NCBI GenBank assembly: GCA_023434025.1 | Contig: JAEYTL010000008.1 | Span: 271,434 to 335,433, forward strand | DNA: 64,000 nt | Direction: 5' to 3' | Source of the DNA: Bacteroidota bacterium | GTDB taxonomy: Bacteria > Bacteroidota > Bacteroidia > Flavobacteriales > Flavobacteriaceae | Shown: positions 1 through 10,041 of the stretch, piece by piece | Position numbering within the stretch: position 1 is the first letter of the stretch | Layout of the letters: the number at the start of each line of letters is the position of its first letter | Notes under the pieces: model-generated | Databases searched by the model: none | What the model was told of the DNA's origin: nothing | The model's input: the letters and a program-made list of their open reading frames with translations, nothing else | Position numbers and translations under genes: made by a program

Positions 1-1
1 A

Positions 2-394
2 ACTTTAAAGCAGGCAGTCAAACGAAACAGAGATAGATTTCCGGCTGACTTTATGTTTGAACTCAACGAAAATGAGATTGAAATTCTGGTATCACAAATT
101 GTGATACCATCAAAAAGTAAATTGGGTGGAGCAAAACCTTTTGCCTTTACAGAACAAGGGGTAGCTATGCTTTCCAGTGTTTTAAATTCTGATAAAGCAA
201 TTGCCATCAACATTGCCATTATGCGAACGTTTGTCTCACTAAGACAATTTGCCTTGAATTACAAAGAATTAAGCGATAAAATAACTGAAATAGAAAAGCA
301 GTTTCCTGACATTTATAAAATTTTAAATTTTTTAATGGATAAAGAAAATGCTGTTTTAATTAAAGAACGAAATAAAATAGGATTCAAAAAATAA
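2..394 (+). CDS. ORF6N domain protein, 5' end outside window
   Basis: The reading frame is already open at base 2 and reads LKQAVKRNRDRFPADFMFEL before the first ATG at 53, so the gene starts left of the window. The first part matches the ORF6N domain, a DNA-binding domain of phage and bacterial regulators related to KilA-N proteins. Its hallmarks are RFPADFMF, then a gap, then AFTEQGVAMLSSVLNS and NIAIMRTFVSLR. The remaining ~45 residues form a charged helix, as in Bacteroidota ORF6N proteins. The role is probably DNA binding; the targets are unknown. It ends six bases before the next gene. Confidence 0.8.
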   Translation, partial: TLKQAVKRNRDRFPADFMFELNENEIEILVSQIVIPSKSKLGGAKPFAFTEQGVAMLSSVLNSDKAIAINIAIMRTFVSLRQFALNYKELSDKITEIEKQFPDIYKILNFLMDKENAVLIKERNKIGFKK

Positions 395-400
395 ACAACA

Positions 401-2128
401 ATGTATATTCCTGAAAACATACTTAAAAAAGTAAACGAGTGGTTAACACCAACATTCGATACCGATACACAAGAAGAAATCAAAAAGATGATGACGTCAT
501 CTCCCAAAGAATTAGAAGAAAGCTTCTATAAAAATCTTGAATTCGGCACAGGCGGAATGCGTGGCATCATGGGCGTGGGAACCAATCGGATTAATAAATA
601 CACCCTTGGAAAAAATACCCAGGGTCTTTCCAATTACTTAAAACAAACTTTTCCGAATGAACAGATCAAAGTGGTTATAGCTTATGATTGCCGGCATAAC
701 AGCAACACGTTAGCCAAAGTGGTTGCCGATGTTTTTTCGGCTAACGGAATAAATGTTTATCTCTTTTCTGAATTACGCCCTACACCTGAATTATCTTTTG
801 CTTTAAAGTATTTGAATTGTCATGCGGGAATTGTCTTAACCGCTTCGCATAACCCGCCGGAATACAACGGCTACAAAGTTTATTGGCAGGATGGCGGCCA
901 ATTAGTGCCGCCGCAAGACGAAGAAATCATTCAGGTTATTGAAAACCTGGCTTATGATGAAATTAAATTCAAAGCCAATGATCGTTTAATTGAGTACATT
1001 GGTGAAGCTGTAGATGAAGCCTTTTTTAAATCAACCATTGAAAATGCCGGTTTTAATACACCAACTGCTGCAAAAGAAAACTTAAAAATTGTTTATACAT
1101 CTTTACACGGAACATCTATCAAAGCGATTCCTGCTGTATTAGCTAAAGCAGGTTATACCGATGTTAATATTGTAAAAGAACAGGAAATACCCGATGGAAA
1201 TTTTCCAACCGTAAAATCTCCCAATCCCGAAGAACCGGAAGCCCTGACAATGGCGTTGGCTCTGGCAGAAAAAACCAAAGCTGATATCGTTATCGGTACC
1301 GATCCGGATTCAGACAGATTAGGAGTAGCAGTCCGGGATTCGGAAGGAAAAATGACTTTGTTAAACGGAAACCAAACCATGGTCATCATGACGGCATTTC
1401 TGCTGGAACAATGGAAACGCCAAGGAAGATTTAAAGGTAATGAATTCATTGGTTCCACCATTGTTTCAACCCCGATGATGCTTGAATTAGCTTCTGCTTA
1501 CGGTGTGGAATGTAAGGTTGGACTTACCGGTTTTAAATGGATTGCCAAATTCATCAAAGATTTCCCGAATCAAAAATTTGTCGGGGGTGGCGAAGAAAGT
1601 TTTGGCTATATGGTAGGTGATGCTGTTCGCGACAAAGATGCCGTGGCCGCTACGCTACTGGTTTGCGAAATTGCGGCACAGGCCAAAGCTGCCGGAAGCA
1701 CCTTGTATCAGGAATTACTGCATTTGTATATTGACCATGGATTTTATAAAGAATACCTTATTTCGTTAACCAAAAAAGGAATCGAAGGAGCGAACGAAAT
1801 CAGACAAATGATGGTTGATTTACGTGAAAATCCTTTAAAAGAAATCAATGGTCAGCGGGTCGTGTGCGTTGAAGATTATGAAAATTCAACTGCCCATAAC
1901 TTAATTTCAGGTGAAACAGAAACTCTAACCGTGCCAAAATCGAATGTATTGATTTATTACCTGGAAGACGGCACCAAGATTTGTGCAAGACCAAGCGGAA
2001 CGGAGCCTAAAATTAAATTTTATTTCAGTGTAAATGAACCGCTTCACTCGTTAGAAAACTTCAAGAAAGTAGAAATCGATTTGGATCAGAAAATTAAAAA
2101 TATTGTGGCAGAAATGCAATTGAACTAA
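401..2128 (+). CDS. Phospho-sugar mutase (phosphoglucomutase/phosphomannomutase family)
   Basis: A 575-residue cytoplasmic alpha-D-phosphohexomutase. It interconverts hexose 1- and 6-phosphates through a phosphoserine. Four family motifs are present in order: the phosphoserine loop TASHNPPEYNGYK (~residue 148), the metal loop DPDSDRLG (~300), the sugar-binding loop GGGEESFGY (~395) and the phosphate-binding loop RPSGTEPKIKF near the C-terminus. The length fits the long Bacteroidota/Firmicutes PgcA-like type. Whether glucose or mannose phosphates are preferred cannot be read from sequence. The ATG at 401 sits just after the ORF6N stop, and the ABC transporter gene starts at the very next base after this stop, so the two are probably co-transcribed. 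Confidence 0.95.
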   Translation: MYIPENILKKVNEWLTPTFDTDTQEEIKKMMTSSPKELEESFYKNLEFGTGGMRGIMGVGTNRINKYTLGKNTQGLSNYLKQTFPNEQIKVVIAYDCRHNSNTLAKVVADVFSANGINVYLFSELRPTPELSFALKYLNCHAGIVLTASHNPPEYNGYKVYWQDGGQLVPPQDEEIIQVIENLAYDEIKFKANDRLIEYIGEAVDEAFFKSTIENAGFNTPTAAKENLKIVYTSLHGTSIKAIPAVLAKAGYTDVNIVKEQEIPDGNFPTVKSPNPEEPEALTMALALAEKTKADIVIGTDPDSDRLGVAVRDSEGKMTLLNGNQTMVIMTAFLLEQWKRQGRFKGNEFIGSTIVSTPMMLELASAYGVECKVGLTGFKWIAKFIKDFPNQKFVGGGEESFGYMVGDAVRDKDAVAATLLVCEIAAQAKAAGSTLYQELLHLYIDHGFYKEYLISLTKKGIEGANEIRQMMVDLRENPLKEINGQRVVCVEDYENSTAHNLISGETETLTVPKSNVLIYYLEDGTKICARPSGTEPKIKFYFSVNEPLHSLENFKKVEIDLDQKIKNIVAEMQLN

Positions 2129-3955
2129 ATGAATTATTTCAAAAAAATATTTCGCTTTGCGAAACCCTACAAAAAATATATGTATCTGAATATTTTCTTT
2201 AATATTCTCTATGCATTATTCAGTGCTATTTCTTTTGTGGCACTCATTCCTATGTTGACCGTTTTGTTCAAAGAAGATAAAAAAATCTATGAAAAACCGC
2301 ACTATAATGGTTTGTTGGATTTGAAGGATTATCTTGAAAGCTACATGAGTTATTTCATTACTACCAATAATGAAACAAATGGTTCGCAATACACACTTTC
2401 ATTAATGATTATCGGAATTATTTCACTTTTTTTATTGAAAAATCTCTTTAATTATTGGGCAATGTATTTCATTACTTTTCTGAGAAACGGGGTTTTAAAA
2501 GATATTCGAAATGCCATGTACAAAAAAACGGTTGAACTGCCGTTAAGTTTTTTTTCAGAAAAGAGAAAAGGTGATTTAATGGCCCGTATTTCCTCTGATG
2601 TGTTGGAAATTCAACACTCCTTTTTATCCATTCTGGAATTAATTGTAAGAGAACCGCTCACGATTGTTTTTACTATTGGAATGATGTTTTTTATCAGTGC
2701 CGAACTAACCATCTTTGTTTTTATATTTATTCCGGTTTCAGGTATCATTATTTCCCGCGTTGGAAAATCCTTAAAAAAACAATCTGACCGGGCACAACAA
2801 GAACAAGGCTTTTTTCTTTCAATTATTGAAGAAACGCTGGGTGGGTTAAAAGTGATAAAAGGGTTTAATGCTGAGGTATATTTTGAAAATAAATTTCAAA
2901 CCTCAACAGAAAAATTTTACAGTTTATCCAACAAAATATTAAACCGTCAAAACCTGTCTTCTCCGATGAGTGAGTTTTTAGGTATTTTAGTAATTGGTAT
3001 TTTATTACTATACGGTGGAAATTTAGTATTAGTTGAAAAAACATTATCCGGAGCTGCTTTTATTTCCTACATGGGGTTGGCCTATGGGGTACTTACGCCG
3101 GCAAAAGCAATTTCGAAAGCTTCCTATGGAGTCAAAAAAGGTAATGCCGCAGCAGAACGGGTTTTAGCTGTTTTAGAAGAAGAAAACCCGATTACGAGTA
3201 AACAAGGCTCGGTTATAAAAGAAAAATTTGAAACTGAAATTTCAATTGAAAACATCAATTTCAGGTATGAAGATGAAAATGTACTCAAAAATTTTTCATT
3301 AAAAATTCCAAAAGGTAAAACCGTTGCTTTAGTGGGGCAATCCGGAAGCGGAAAAAGTACCATTGCCAATTTGTTAACTCGTTTTTATGATGTGAATGAA
3401 GGCAATATCAAAATAGACGGAACCGATATCCGTGATTTCAATCTTCAATCCCTGCGTGGTTTAATAGGATTAGTAACACAGGATTCCATCTTATTTAACG
3501 ATACCATCAAAAACAATATTCTTTTAGGCAAACAGAATGCAACCGATGATGAAATTATCGAAGCGTTAAAAATTGCCAATGCCTATGAGTTTGTCAAAGA
3601 TTTGCCGAACGGTATAAACACAAACATCGGCGATGCCGGCGGGAAATTATCGGGTGGACAAAAACAGCGTCTTTCGATTGCACGTGCCGTTTTGAAAAAT
3701 CCACCGATTATGATTTTGGATGAAGCCACTTCTGCTTTAGATACAGAAAGTGAAAAGTTTGTGCAGGTTGCTTTGGAAAATATGATGCAAAACAGGACTT
3801 CAATAGTCATAGCACACCGCCTTTCTACCATTCAAAAAGCGGATGTAATTATAGTAATGCAAAAAGGGGAAATTGTTGAACAAGGTAATCACGATGAATT
3901 ATTAGCTAAAAACGGAATGTATTCAAAACTGGTGATGATGCAGTCGTTTGAATAG
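2129..3955 (+). CDS. ABC exporter, fused permease and ATPase (MsbA-like)
   Basis: A 608-residue half-transporter. Residues 1-330 carry the six-helix exporter membrane domain, and the ATPase domain follows. Walker A GQSGSGKST lies at ~403, the signature LSGGQKQR at ~506, Walker B IMILDEA at ~528 and the switch histidine in IAHRLSTI at ~560. This is the architecture of lipid A flippase MsbA and of lipid or drug exporters, working as a homodimer in the inner membrane. Substrate is not determined; MsbA-like lipid export is a family-based guess. The ATG follows the upstream stop without any gap, which indicates translational coupling to the sugar mutase. Confidence 0.93.
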   Translation: MNYFKKIFRFAKPYKKYMYLNIFFNILYALFSAISFVALIPMLTVLFKEDKKIYEKPHYNGLLDLKDYLESYMSYFITTNNETNGSQYTLSLMIIGIISLFLLKNLFNYWAMYFITFLRNGVLKDIRNAMYKKTVELPLSFFSEKRKGDLMARISSDVLEIQHSFLSILELIVREPLTIVFTIGMMFFISAELTIFVFIFIPVSGIIISRVGKSLKKQSDRAQQEQGFFLSIIEETLGGLKVIKGFNAEVYFENKFQTSTEKFYSLSNKILNRQNLSSPMSEFLGILVIGILLLYGGNLVLVEKTLSGAAFISYMGLAYGVLTPAKAISKASYGVKKGNAAAERVLAVLEEENPITSKQGSVIKEKFETEISIENINFRYEDENVLKNFSLKIPKGKTVALVGQSGSGKSTIANLLTRFYDVNEGNIKIDGTDIRDFNLQSLRGLIGLVTQDSILFNDTIKNNILLGKQNATDDEIIEALKIANAYEFVKDLPNGINTNIGDAGGKLSGGQKQRLSIARAVLKNPPIMILDEATSALDTESEKFVQVALENMMQNRTSIVIAHRLSTIQKADVIIVMQKGEIVEQGNHDELLAKNGMYSKLVMMQSFE

Positions 3956-4010
3956 TTGAAAGTTACAGGTTACGAGCAGATGGAAACGGTAAACAACTAA
4001 AAATAATAAA

Positions 4011-4181
4011 ATGTCAAGAACAACTTTTACAATCATATTTTTGCTAACTACCGGAATATTCCTTTATGCAATGGCTCATTTTGAAAAATTAGATTTGGTT
4101 GGAAAATTTAGTGTTATACTCGTTTTAATTGCTTTTACTGCCGGACAATATTCAACTAAATTCCCCAAAAAAGAAAAATAA
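4011..4181 (+). CDS. Small two-helix membrane protein (56 aa)
   Basis: A short open frame starting ATG TCA AGA and ending TAA at 4179-4181. It predicts two hydrophobic segments (about residues 5-22 and 33-46) separated by HFEKLDLVGK, with a basic tail FPKKEK. This is the pattern of a small inner-membrane protein of unknown function, of a kind common in flavobacteria. It lies between the exporter and the DUF2971 gene on the same strand. No family name can be given. Coding is supported by its membrane-protein pattern and by leaving only a short gap to the next gene. Confidence 0.6.
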   Translation: MSRTTFTIIFLLTTGIFLYAMAHFEKLDLVGKFSVILVLIAFTAGQYSTKFPKKEK

Positions 4182-4213
4182 ACTAAAAAAATCCAACAAT
4201 CGGATAATCCAAA

Positions 4214-4915
4214 ATGTACATCCACAACCCGAATATTATTCTTCCGGAAGATCCAGACACCATTGTTTGGAAATATTTGGATTTGTCAAAATTTTTGGAT
4301 TTGTTGCTTTCCAAAAAACTGTTCATGTCGCGGTCAGATAAGTTTGAAGACCAGTATGAAGGAACTTTCAGCGAACCCACCTATGAAGAGATCCGGAAAA
4401 TTGCCGAAAATAATCCGAAGTTTTTAAGCTACTACAAATCACATCGGGAAAAAATTGTCATCAGCAGTTGGCACATTAATGAATATGAATCCTTTGCCAT
4501 GTGGCAGATTTTCACCAAAAACAACGAAGGTTTAGCAATCCAATCAACCGTAAAGCGTTTACAGGAAGCCTTAAAACCGGAAAGAAAAACCGAACAATAT
4601 ATCGGTGAAGTCAATTATATTGATTACAAGAAAGAATATATTCCGTTTGATGACACTTTTTTCCCTTTTCTCTTTAAACGCAAAAGTTTTCAATATGAAA
4701 GGGAAATTCGCATTATTTCAGATGTAACGCAAAATAATATCACGATAAATGAAGGTTTGAAAATAGATGTCGATATTCACGAATTAATCGAGCGGATTTA
4801 CATTCATCCCAAATCAGAAAACTGGTATAAAAACCTGGTCATTCAACTGATGGAACAACTCGGATTTAATTTCACCATTGAAAAATCAGATCTGGAAAGC
4901 GATATACTGATTTAA
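4214..4915 (+). CDS. DUF2971 domain protein
   Basis: A 233-residue protein with the DUF2971 pattern: an N-terminal stretch of the type KYLDLSKFLDLLLSKKLFMS followed by RSDKFEDQYEG, a central SSWHINEYESFAMWQIF and GLAIQSTVKRL, and YEREIRI toward the C-terminus. The function of the family is unknown; members occur in many bacteria, often in accessory regions. No signal peptide or membrane helix is visible, so a cytoplasmic location is likely. Its stop codon overlaps the stop codon of the opposing lipoprotein gene by four bases. Confidence 0.8.
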   Translation: MYIHNPNIILPEDPDTIVWKYLDLSKFLDLLLSKKLFMSRSDKFEDQYEGTFSEPTYEEIRKIAENNPKFLSYYKSHREKIVISSWHINEYESFAMWQIFTKNNEGLAIQSTVKRLQEALKPERKTEQYIGEVNYIDYKKEYIPFDDTFFPFLFKRKSFQYEREIRIISDVTQNNITINEGLKIDVDIHELIERIYIHPKSENWYKNLVIQLMEQLGFNFTIEKSDLESDILI

Positions 4916-5634
4916 TTGAACGGTTTATATTCATTCAATTTCCATTCAGCATCCATCAAATCCACAAAGTAGTAGAAAACAGCATCATCCTTATCAAAAT
5001 CGCCGTTTTTATTGGTATCCTGGATTGTTCTGAAGTACAACCGGTTTTTAACTTCTATCAGGTTCCAATCAATCAATTCCTGATAATCCGGGGTAACTTT
5101 AGTAAAATTACCTCCGGAAACATCACTTATGTAAAGCGATTTGATATCATTTGCATCTAACTTACCATCCCGATTGGTGTCCATATCAGCAATAGAATAA
5201 ACCAGAATCTGTTTCTTGGTTTTTTGAGCAAACGTATTCAAATAAGTAGCTGTTTGAATTACCATTGTTTTATCAGTCAATGGCTTAGAATTCAGAGAAT
5301 CAATATGTTGAATATAGATATTTTTTAAAAAACCGGTGATTTCAAAGCGGTTATAATTTGAAACCGCATAACTTACACGACTGGTACTGGATGAACCGTA
5401 ACTCATTTTTGATTTTGTATCATAAACCCTGACTTCTCCCACCGGATGAAGCAGATACGAAGTTCCTTCCATGTAAACCGGAAGGTCGGCCACTTTTATC
5501 TGAGTTGTGTCCACTTTGGCCTCCACTTTAGTGGTAGTCTCCTCATAGATCACTTTTGGTTTTTCTTCTTCCTGTTCTTTACAGCCGAATAAAACCAAAA
5601 CGGCCAGAAAACTATAGTTGAAATTGAAACGCAT
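4912..5634 (-). CDS. Putative lipoprotein with EF-hand-like calcium loops
   Basis: A 240-residue secreted protein. The N-terminus MRFNFNYSFLAVLVLFGCKEQ contains a lipobox-like LVLFGC, so Cys18 is probably lipidated and the protein anchored in an outer or inner membrane leaflet. A short charged linker (EEEKPKVIYEETTTKVEAK) follows. Two loops resemble EF-hands or dockerin-type calcium sites: DMDTNRDGKLDANDI and DTNKNGDFDKDDA. I do not recognise the family beyond this. It is the last gene of a minus-strand group with the TonB-dependent receptor and the M23 peptidase, so it may belong to the same envelope function. Confidence 0.75.
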   Translation of the reverse strand: MRFNFNYSFLAVLVLFGCKEQEEEKPKVIYEETTTKVEAKVDTTQIKVADLPVYMEGTSYLLHPVGEVRVYDTKSKMSYGSSSTSRVSYAVSNYNRFEITGFLKNIYIQHIDSLNSKPLTDKTMVIQTATYLNTFAQKTKKQILVYSIADMDTNRDGKLDANDIKSLYISDVSGGNFTKVTPDYQELIDWNLIEVKNRLYFRTIQDTNKNGDFDKDDAVFYYFVDLMDAEWKLNEYKPFN

Positions 5635-5676
5635 ACAAAATAAAGTTATGTTTCAAAGATATAAAATTTAATCCGA

Positions 5677-8142
5677 TTATAGCCGTGCCGTTAACTTCAA
5701 ATTAAAAACCCGGGTAGTCATATAATTGGGAACACCATATTGGGTTTTTGTATATACATCACGAACCCAGGTGTTTGTAATTGCGTTTTGATTATTGAAC
5801 AGGTTAAATATTTCCAATCCGAGTGACAAATCTTTAAATCGCTTAAGCCAATGACCATCAGGTCTCAACTCATTTTTTTCTGTTAAAACGTATTGAAAGC
5901 CAACATCTGCCCTGCGGTAATCTCGTAAACGCAATTGATAATCATACGGATCGGCATAGGAAGGCGAGCCACCCGGCAACCCTGTATTGTAAACTAAATT
6001 CAGATACATCTTTAAGCTCGGTATGTTCGGTACATAATCCTGAAACAGAGCCCCAAACTTCAAACGCTGATCGGTTGGCCGGGCAATGAATCCTTTATCC
6101 TGGTAATTTTCTTCTGTTTTTAAATAGCCAAAGCTAAACCATGACTCCGTTCCGGGTACAAACTCACCGTTTAAACGCATATCTAAACCGTACACATACG
6201 CTTCGGCTTCATTATCTGCAATGTAACGGATTCGAACATTATCGAGTGTATAGGTATTCACATCGGTAAGGTCTTTATAGTACAATTCACTCACCAATTT
6301 AAAAGGCCTGTCCCACATTTTAAAACTGTAATCATTGCCTAATACAAAGTGTATGGATTGCTGAGCTTTTACGTTGGGGCGGACCTGTCCGTCAAATCCG
6401 CGAAGCTCTCTGTAAAACGGTGGCTGATGATATAATCCGCCGGAAACCCTGAAAACCATCTCTTTTTCCCATTCTGGTTTAATCGCAAATTGTGCCCTCG
6501 GGCTGAATACCATCTGGCTTTTTCCGTCTAAATTATCACCGGAAACCTGCCATTGATGCACACGCACTCCGGCATTGTACCAAACTTCACTACTGCCCAA
6601 ACTCGATTTTCGACTCCATTGTGCATAACCTGAAAACCGGTCGATGGTTGTAAAATTAGTCGCCCTGACACTCTGAAAAGGAACCAAAGGTCCAACATAC
6701 GGATGATAAGGCTGGTCATTCACCGGAAAATCACGTGGCGGGTTTATCGAAAATCCGGCCGAATCAATTACCTCCCACTCTATCAGACGGTCACGAATAT
6801 CTTCTCTGGTATATTTTACACCCCATTCCAATGCGTTTTCATTGAGTTTATGAAAACCTTTTACTTCGGCATTGACAATCAATGCATCTAAGTCATTTCG
6901 TCCGTGATTCAGTTGAGTTCCGATTCCGCGACTGAACCTGACATCGCCAAACGTTTCCGAACCGATGTTACTATCCACTTCGCCTAAAAAATAAGCGGCA
7001 AAAATATCAAAATACTCTTGTTCTTGGGTATGATAAGCCGAACCGATGAACTTTAATGTATTGTTATCATTGATGTTATAAGAAGTTTTCAATGCCCCAA
7101 ACAGCGTTTGATATTGGTCTTTTTCCTGACCATCATAAAAAATTTGCAACGCAATTGGTTCATCAATGGTCCCGAAATTGGTTTGACGGGTCAAGGGTTC
7201 GTAATTGTATTTATTCTGCGAAATATTCCCTAAAAACCCAAATTGCCATTTTGTATTAGGCGTAAACGTCAGATACGTTTGCACATCTGTAAATGTTGGC
7301 CTGAAATTAGATTCTGTTTCCTGGCTGTTCACCAGCAAACTGTTATCCCGGTAACGGACACCGGTAATATTAGCCCACTTCTGGTTTTTGCTTACCCCCT
7401 CCACGGTTAAACTTCCGCCTAAAAAGCTGGCTTCCAAAGCAGCAGCATAACGGGTTGGAATACGATATGTAATATCCAGTACCGAAGATAGTTTATCGCC
7501 GTATTTTGCCTGAAAACCTCCGGCAGAAAAGTCAACATTCTGCACCATATCGGTATTGGTAAAGCTCAAACCTTCCTGCTGACCGGAGCGGATTAAAAAA
7601 GGACGGTAAATTTCAATTTCATTAACATAAACGAGGTTTTCGTCATAATTACCGCCCCGAACGGAATATTGTGTACTTAAATCGCTGTTGGAGTTAACAC
7701 CGGGAAGTGTTTTCAGAATATTCTCAACCCCAGCATTGGCTCCCGGAATTGTTCTGATGACAGCCGGTTCTATCGAAGTTATTCCCTCCACCGTTTTTCT
7801 GTTTCCGGCAGTTAAAATCACTTCTCCTAAAAGTTCTTCCGAATCACTCATCCGAAAATTATATTCATAATCTTCATTAGGTTTTAATTCAATTTTTAAA
7901 GTGGCGGGCTTTAACAATACATGCGTAAAAACCAAGGTTATTTTCTGGTTAGCCGGAATACTCAACACATAAAAACCGTTTTTGTTGGTAACCGTTCCTT
8001 TGTCCTGATAATTGATATTTACATCTTCAACCGGATTGTTGTCTTTATCTAAAATAACTCCTTTTATTCTGGCCGTTTGTGCATGAGCAGAGAATCCGAT
8101 GCAGAAAAGCACCAATGCTGCTATAATTTGTTTTGTTTTCAA
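5677..8142 (-). CDS. TonB-dependent receptor with CarboxypepD-reg domain
   Basis: An 821-residue outer-membrane receptor. It has a signal peptide (MKTKQIIAALVLFCIGFSAHAQ), a CarboxypepD-regulatory-like beta-sandwich (about 25-105: ARIKGVILDKDNNPVEDVNI), a plug domain (about 110-230: PGANAGVENILKTLPGVNS, YSVRGGNYDENLVYVNEIEI) and a long C-terminal beta-barrel ending in an aromatic-rich strand (VFNLKLTARL). The family imports large substrates with energy from TonB/ExbBD. No SusD partner is adjacent, so a glycan role is not indicated and the substrate is unknown. It lies nine bases after the M23 peptidase gene, which suggests an operon. Confidence 0.93.
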   Translation of the reverse strand: MKTKQIIAALVLFCIGFSAHAQTARIKGVILDKDNNPVEDVNINYQDKGTVTNKNGFYVLSIPANQKITLVFTHVLLKPATLKIELKPNEDYEYNFRMSDSEELLGEVILTAGNRKTVEGITSIEPAVIRTIPGANAGVENILKTLPGVNSNSDLSTQYSVRGGNYDENLVYVNEIEIYRPFLIRSGQQEGLSFTNTDMVQNVDFSAGGFQAKYGDKLSSVLDITYRIPTRYAAALEASFLGGSLTVEGVSKNQKWANITGVRYRDNSLLVNSQETESNFRPTFTDVQTYLTFTPNTKWQFGFLGNISQNKYNYEPLTRQTNFGTIDEPIALQIFYDGQEKDQYQTLFGALKTSYNINDNNTLKFIGSAYHTQEQEYFDIFAAYFLGEVDSNIGSETFGDVRFSRGIGTQLNHGRNDLDALIVNAEVKGFHKLNENALEWGVKYTREDIRDRLIEWEVIDSAGFSINPPRDFPVNDQPYHPYVGPLVPFQSVRATNFTTIDRFSGYAQWSRKSSLGSSEVWYNAGVRVHQWQVSGDNLDGKSQMVFSPRAQFAIKPEWEKEMVFRVSGGLYHQPPFYRELRGFDGQVRPNVKAQQSIHFVLGNDYSFKMWDRPFKLVSELYYKDLTDVNTYTLDNVRIRYIADNEAEAYVYGLDMRLNGEFVPGTESWFSFGYLKTEENYQDKGFIARPTDQRLKFGALFQDYVPNIPSLKMYLNLVYNTGLPGGSPSYADPYDYQLRLRDYRRADVGFQYVLTEKNELRPDGHWLKRFKDLSLGLEIFNLFNNQNAITNTWVRDVYTKTQYGVPNYMTTRVFNLKLTARL

Positions 8143-8151
8143 AAGATGAAT

Positions 8152-9852
8152 TTAAGGTTTTTGACTTCTAAAAAAATGTGATTCAAATATAGTAGAATTT
8201 CCGACATTATCCGTAATCACAATTTTTAATTCGTTTCGTCCTTCTATAACGATGTTATCTGAGAAATCGTGTACAAGCTTATTACTTTTATAGTCATAAT
8301 CAAACAAGACCCACTTTCCGTTCAAAAAGCCGCTATAGGATTTGATTCCGGAAAGATCATCTGAGATGGTCAGCTGAAGATCGTTTTGTTTGCTCAGCCA
8401 TTTGCCCTCCTGAAAGTTAAGCGGCTTTATCTGCGGTGCAATAGAGTCCTTTATCAGCTGAAACTGTCCTAAATTTCTCGTCCAGGTACTAAAAACATCA
8501 TCTTTGCTCTTCGTGGCGTTGTATGTTATCTTACCGCCCTTGACAGTTGCTATAAAATATTTGCTTCTTTCTGACACCGGAATCAAATCATTTTGAAAGC
8601 TTATACTCAAATTGGAATGAACCGGAGTTGCTTCATCCTGCAAAGTCAGGGTACCATTTTTAACATCAAAATCCAGGTAAAAATCATCATAAAAAGTATT
8701 TTCCGGAATAAAAACCGACACATTATCTTTTGTAAAATTATGATCGGTGCCCGATTTTATAAAATAGTTTGTCCGGTGTTCCTTTTTAGGAATTTTAACC
8801 GGCAGGCTCGAATATTGAATCGGAATGGTCACAACCGTTTTATTTCCGTGAAAATCAGAAACCTCTAATTTATACGTACGGTTAAAACCGTTTTCTACAC
8901 TGATTATCCCGTTATTCTGGTCAGCCGATACCAGGCTCAACGGGTACTTTCTGGTATAAAATAATTTTTGAACCCGCTGGTTCATTTTTTTAAACCGGTA
9001 GTAATCAATATACGCATTGATGTAACGGGTCTCATCATAACTGAAAGTATTGAATTCTGCCTGAAAAGAAGGCATTCCATCTAAGGTTGCCTGAATTTTA
9101 TATACGCCGTTTTTACCATAATTATTATTCGACTGATCAAAGGTATTTACACCAACACCTATTTTACCGCTGGCTAAAACTTTTGTAGCCAGATAACTCC
9201 CGTCCTTCTGTAAAGAAATCGGAATCGGAATCGGGATTTGCGATTGATTAACCAAAGTATTTTCTCCCAATGGATAAACTACAATTTCATTAATAACAGG
9301 TGGTCTTGTATCTTTAATACCGGTATCTAATCCGAAAAATAACGGATTAATGATCTTTTCTGTTTTTGTATCACGGTATTCAAAATGCAAATGAGGACCA
9401 CCTGATCCTCCCGTATTTCCTGACAAAGCAATTACGTCTCCTTGCTTTACGGTTAATTCGTCCGGCTTGGGAAAAATATCCAGTTCAAAACTTTCCTGTG
9501 CATAATGTTGCTTTTTCAGGTAGGCATCAATTTTGGGAGCCGTTTTAAGCAAATGCCCATATACCGAAGTATATCCGTTCGGGTGGGTAATGTAAACTGC
9601 TTTTCCATAACCAAAAGCGGATATCTTTATACGGGAAACATAGCCGTCTGCTACGGCAATCACATCTAAACCTTCTTTCTGTTGGGTTCTGAAATCTAAT
9701 CCGGAATGAAAATGATTGGAACGCAACTCTCCAAAAGTACCGGAAAGAGAAAGTGGAATAGTTAACGGCGGGATAAAATCATTTTTAGGATATTGATTTT
9801 GTGAAAACACCATCGTTGAGGCAAGTAACAAGAGGTGGACAACATATTTCAT
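8152..9852 (-). CDS. M23 family metallopeptidase
   Basis: A 566-residue secreted peptidase with signal peptide MKYVVHLLLLASTMVFSQ. The LytM/M23 zinc domain is at the N-terminal end, as usual for Bacteroidota: HSGLDFRT supplies the first His and Asp ligands (~residue 48), and GGPHLHFEYR holds the HxH motif (~150). GYTSVYGHL between them is also typical. M23 enzymes cut peptidoglycan cross-bridges or act as envelope scaffolds. The ~350-residue C-terminal part looks like several beta-sandwich domains. It is the first gene of the minus-strand group that continues into the TonB-dependent receptor. Confidence 0.9.
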   Translation of the reverse strand: MKYVVHLLLLASTMVFSQNQYPKNDFIPPLTIPLSLSGTFGELRSNHFHSGLDFRTQQKEGLDVIAVADGYVSRIKISAFGYGKAVYITHPNGYTSVYGHLLKTAPKIDAYLKKQHYAQESFELDIFPKPDELTVKQGDVIALSGNTGGSGGPHLHFEYRDTKTEKIINPLFFGLDTGIKDTRPPVINEIVVYPLGENTLVNQSQIPIPIPISLQKDGSYLATKVLASGKIGVGVNTFDQSNNNYGKNGVYKIQATLDGMPSFQAEFNTFSYDETRYINAYIDYYRFKKMNQRVQKLFYTRKYPLSLVSADQNNGIISVENGFNRTYKLEVSDFHGNKTVVTIPIQYSSLPVKIPKKEHRTNYFIKSGTDHNFTKDNVSVFIPENTFYDDFYLDFDVKNGTLTLQDEATPVHSNLSISFQNDLIPVSERSKYFIATVKGGKITYNATKSKDDVFSTWTRNLGQFQLIKDSIAPQIKPLNFQEGKWLSKQNDLQLTISDDLSGIKSYSGFLNGKWVLFDYDYKSNKLVHDFSDNIVIEGRNELKIVITDNVGNSTIFESHFFRSQKP

Positions 9853-9982
9853 GGCTTACAATTTTTGCTAATTTAAAAAATATAGCACAAAATTCAAACC
9901 AAATTTTGAAAAAGTCAATATTTTACTGATTTACTTGGCTTTATCATAAAAAGTAAAATCAAAACAAAATTTATTTTTTTTA

Positions 9983-10014
9983 TTTGCGTTAATCGTTTAG
10001 GAATATTAACTTTG
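9983..10014 (+). promoter_or_regulatory. Promoter of the coiled-coil/zapA operon
   Basis: TTTG at 9983-9986 and TAACTTTG at 10007-10014 are 20 bases apart. Both boxes match the Bacteroidota housekeeping consensus exactly. The predicted transcript start near 10021 lies about 20 bases before the ATG at 10042. Confidence 0.7.
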
Positions 10015-10041
10015 TAATTCGTGTAATGAATACATGCTCCT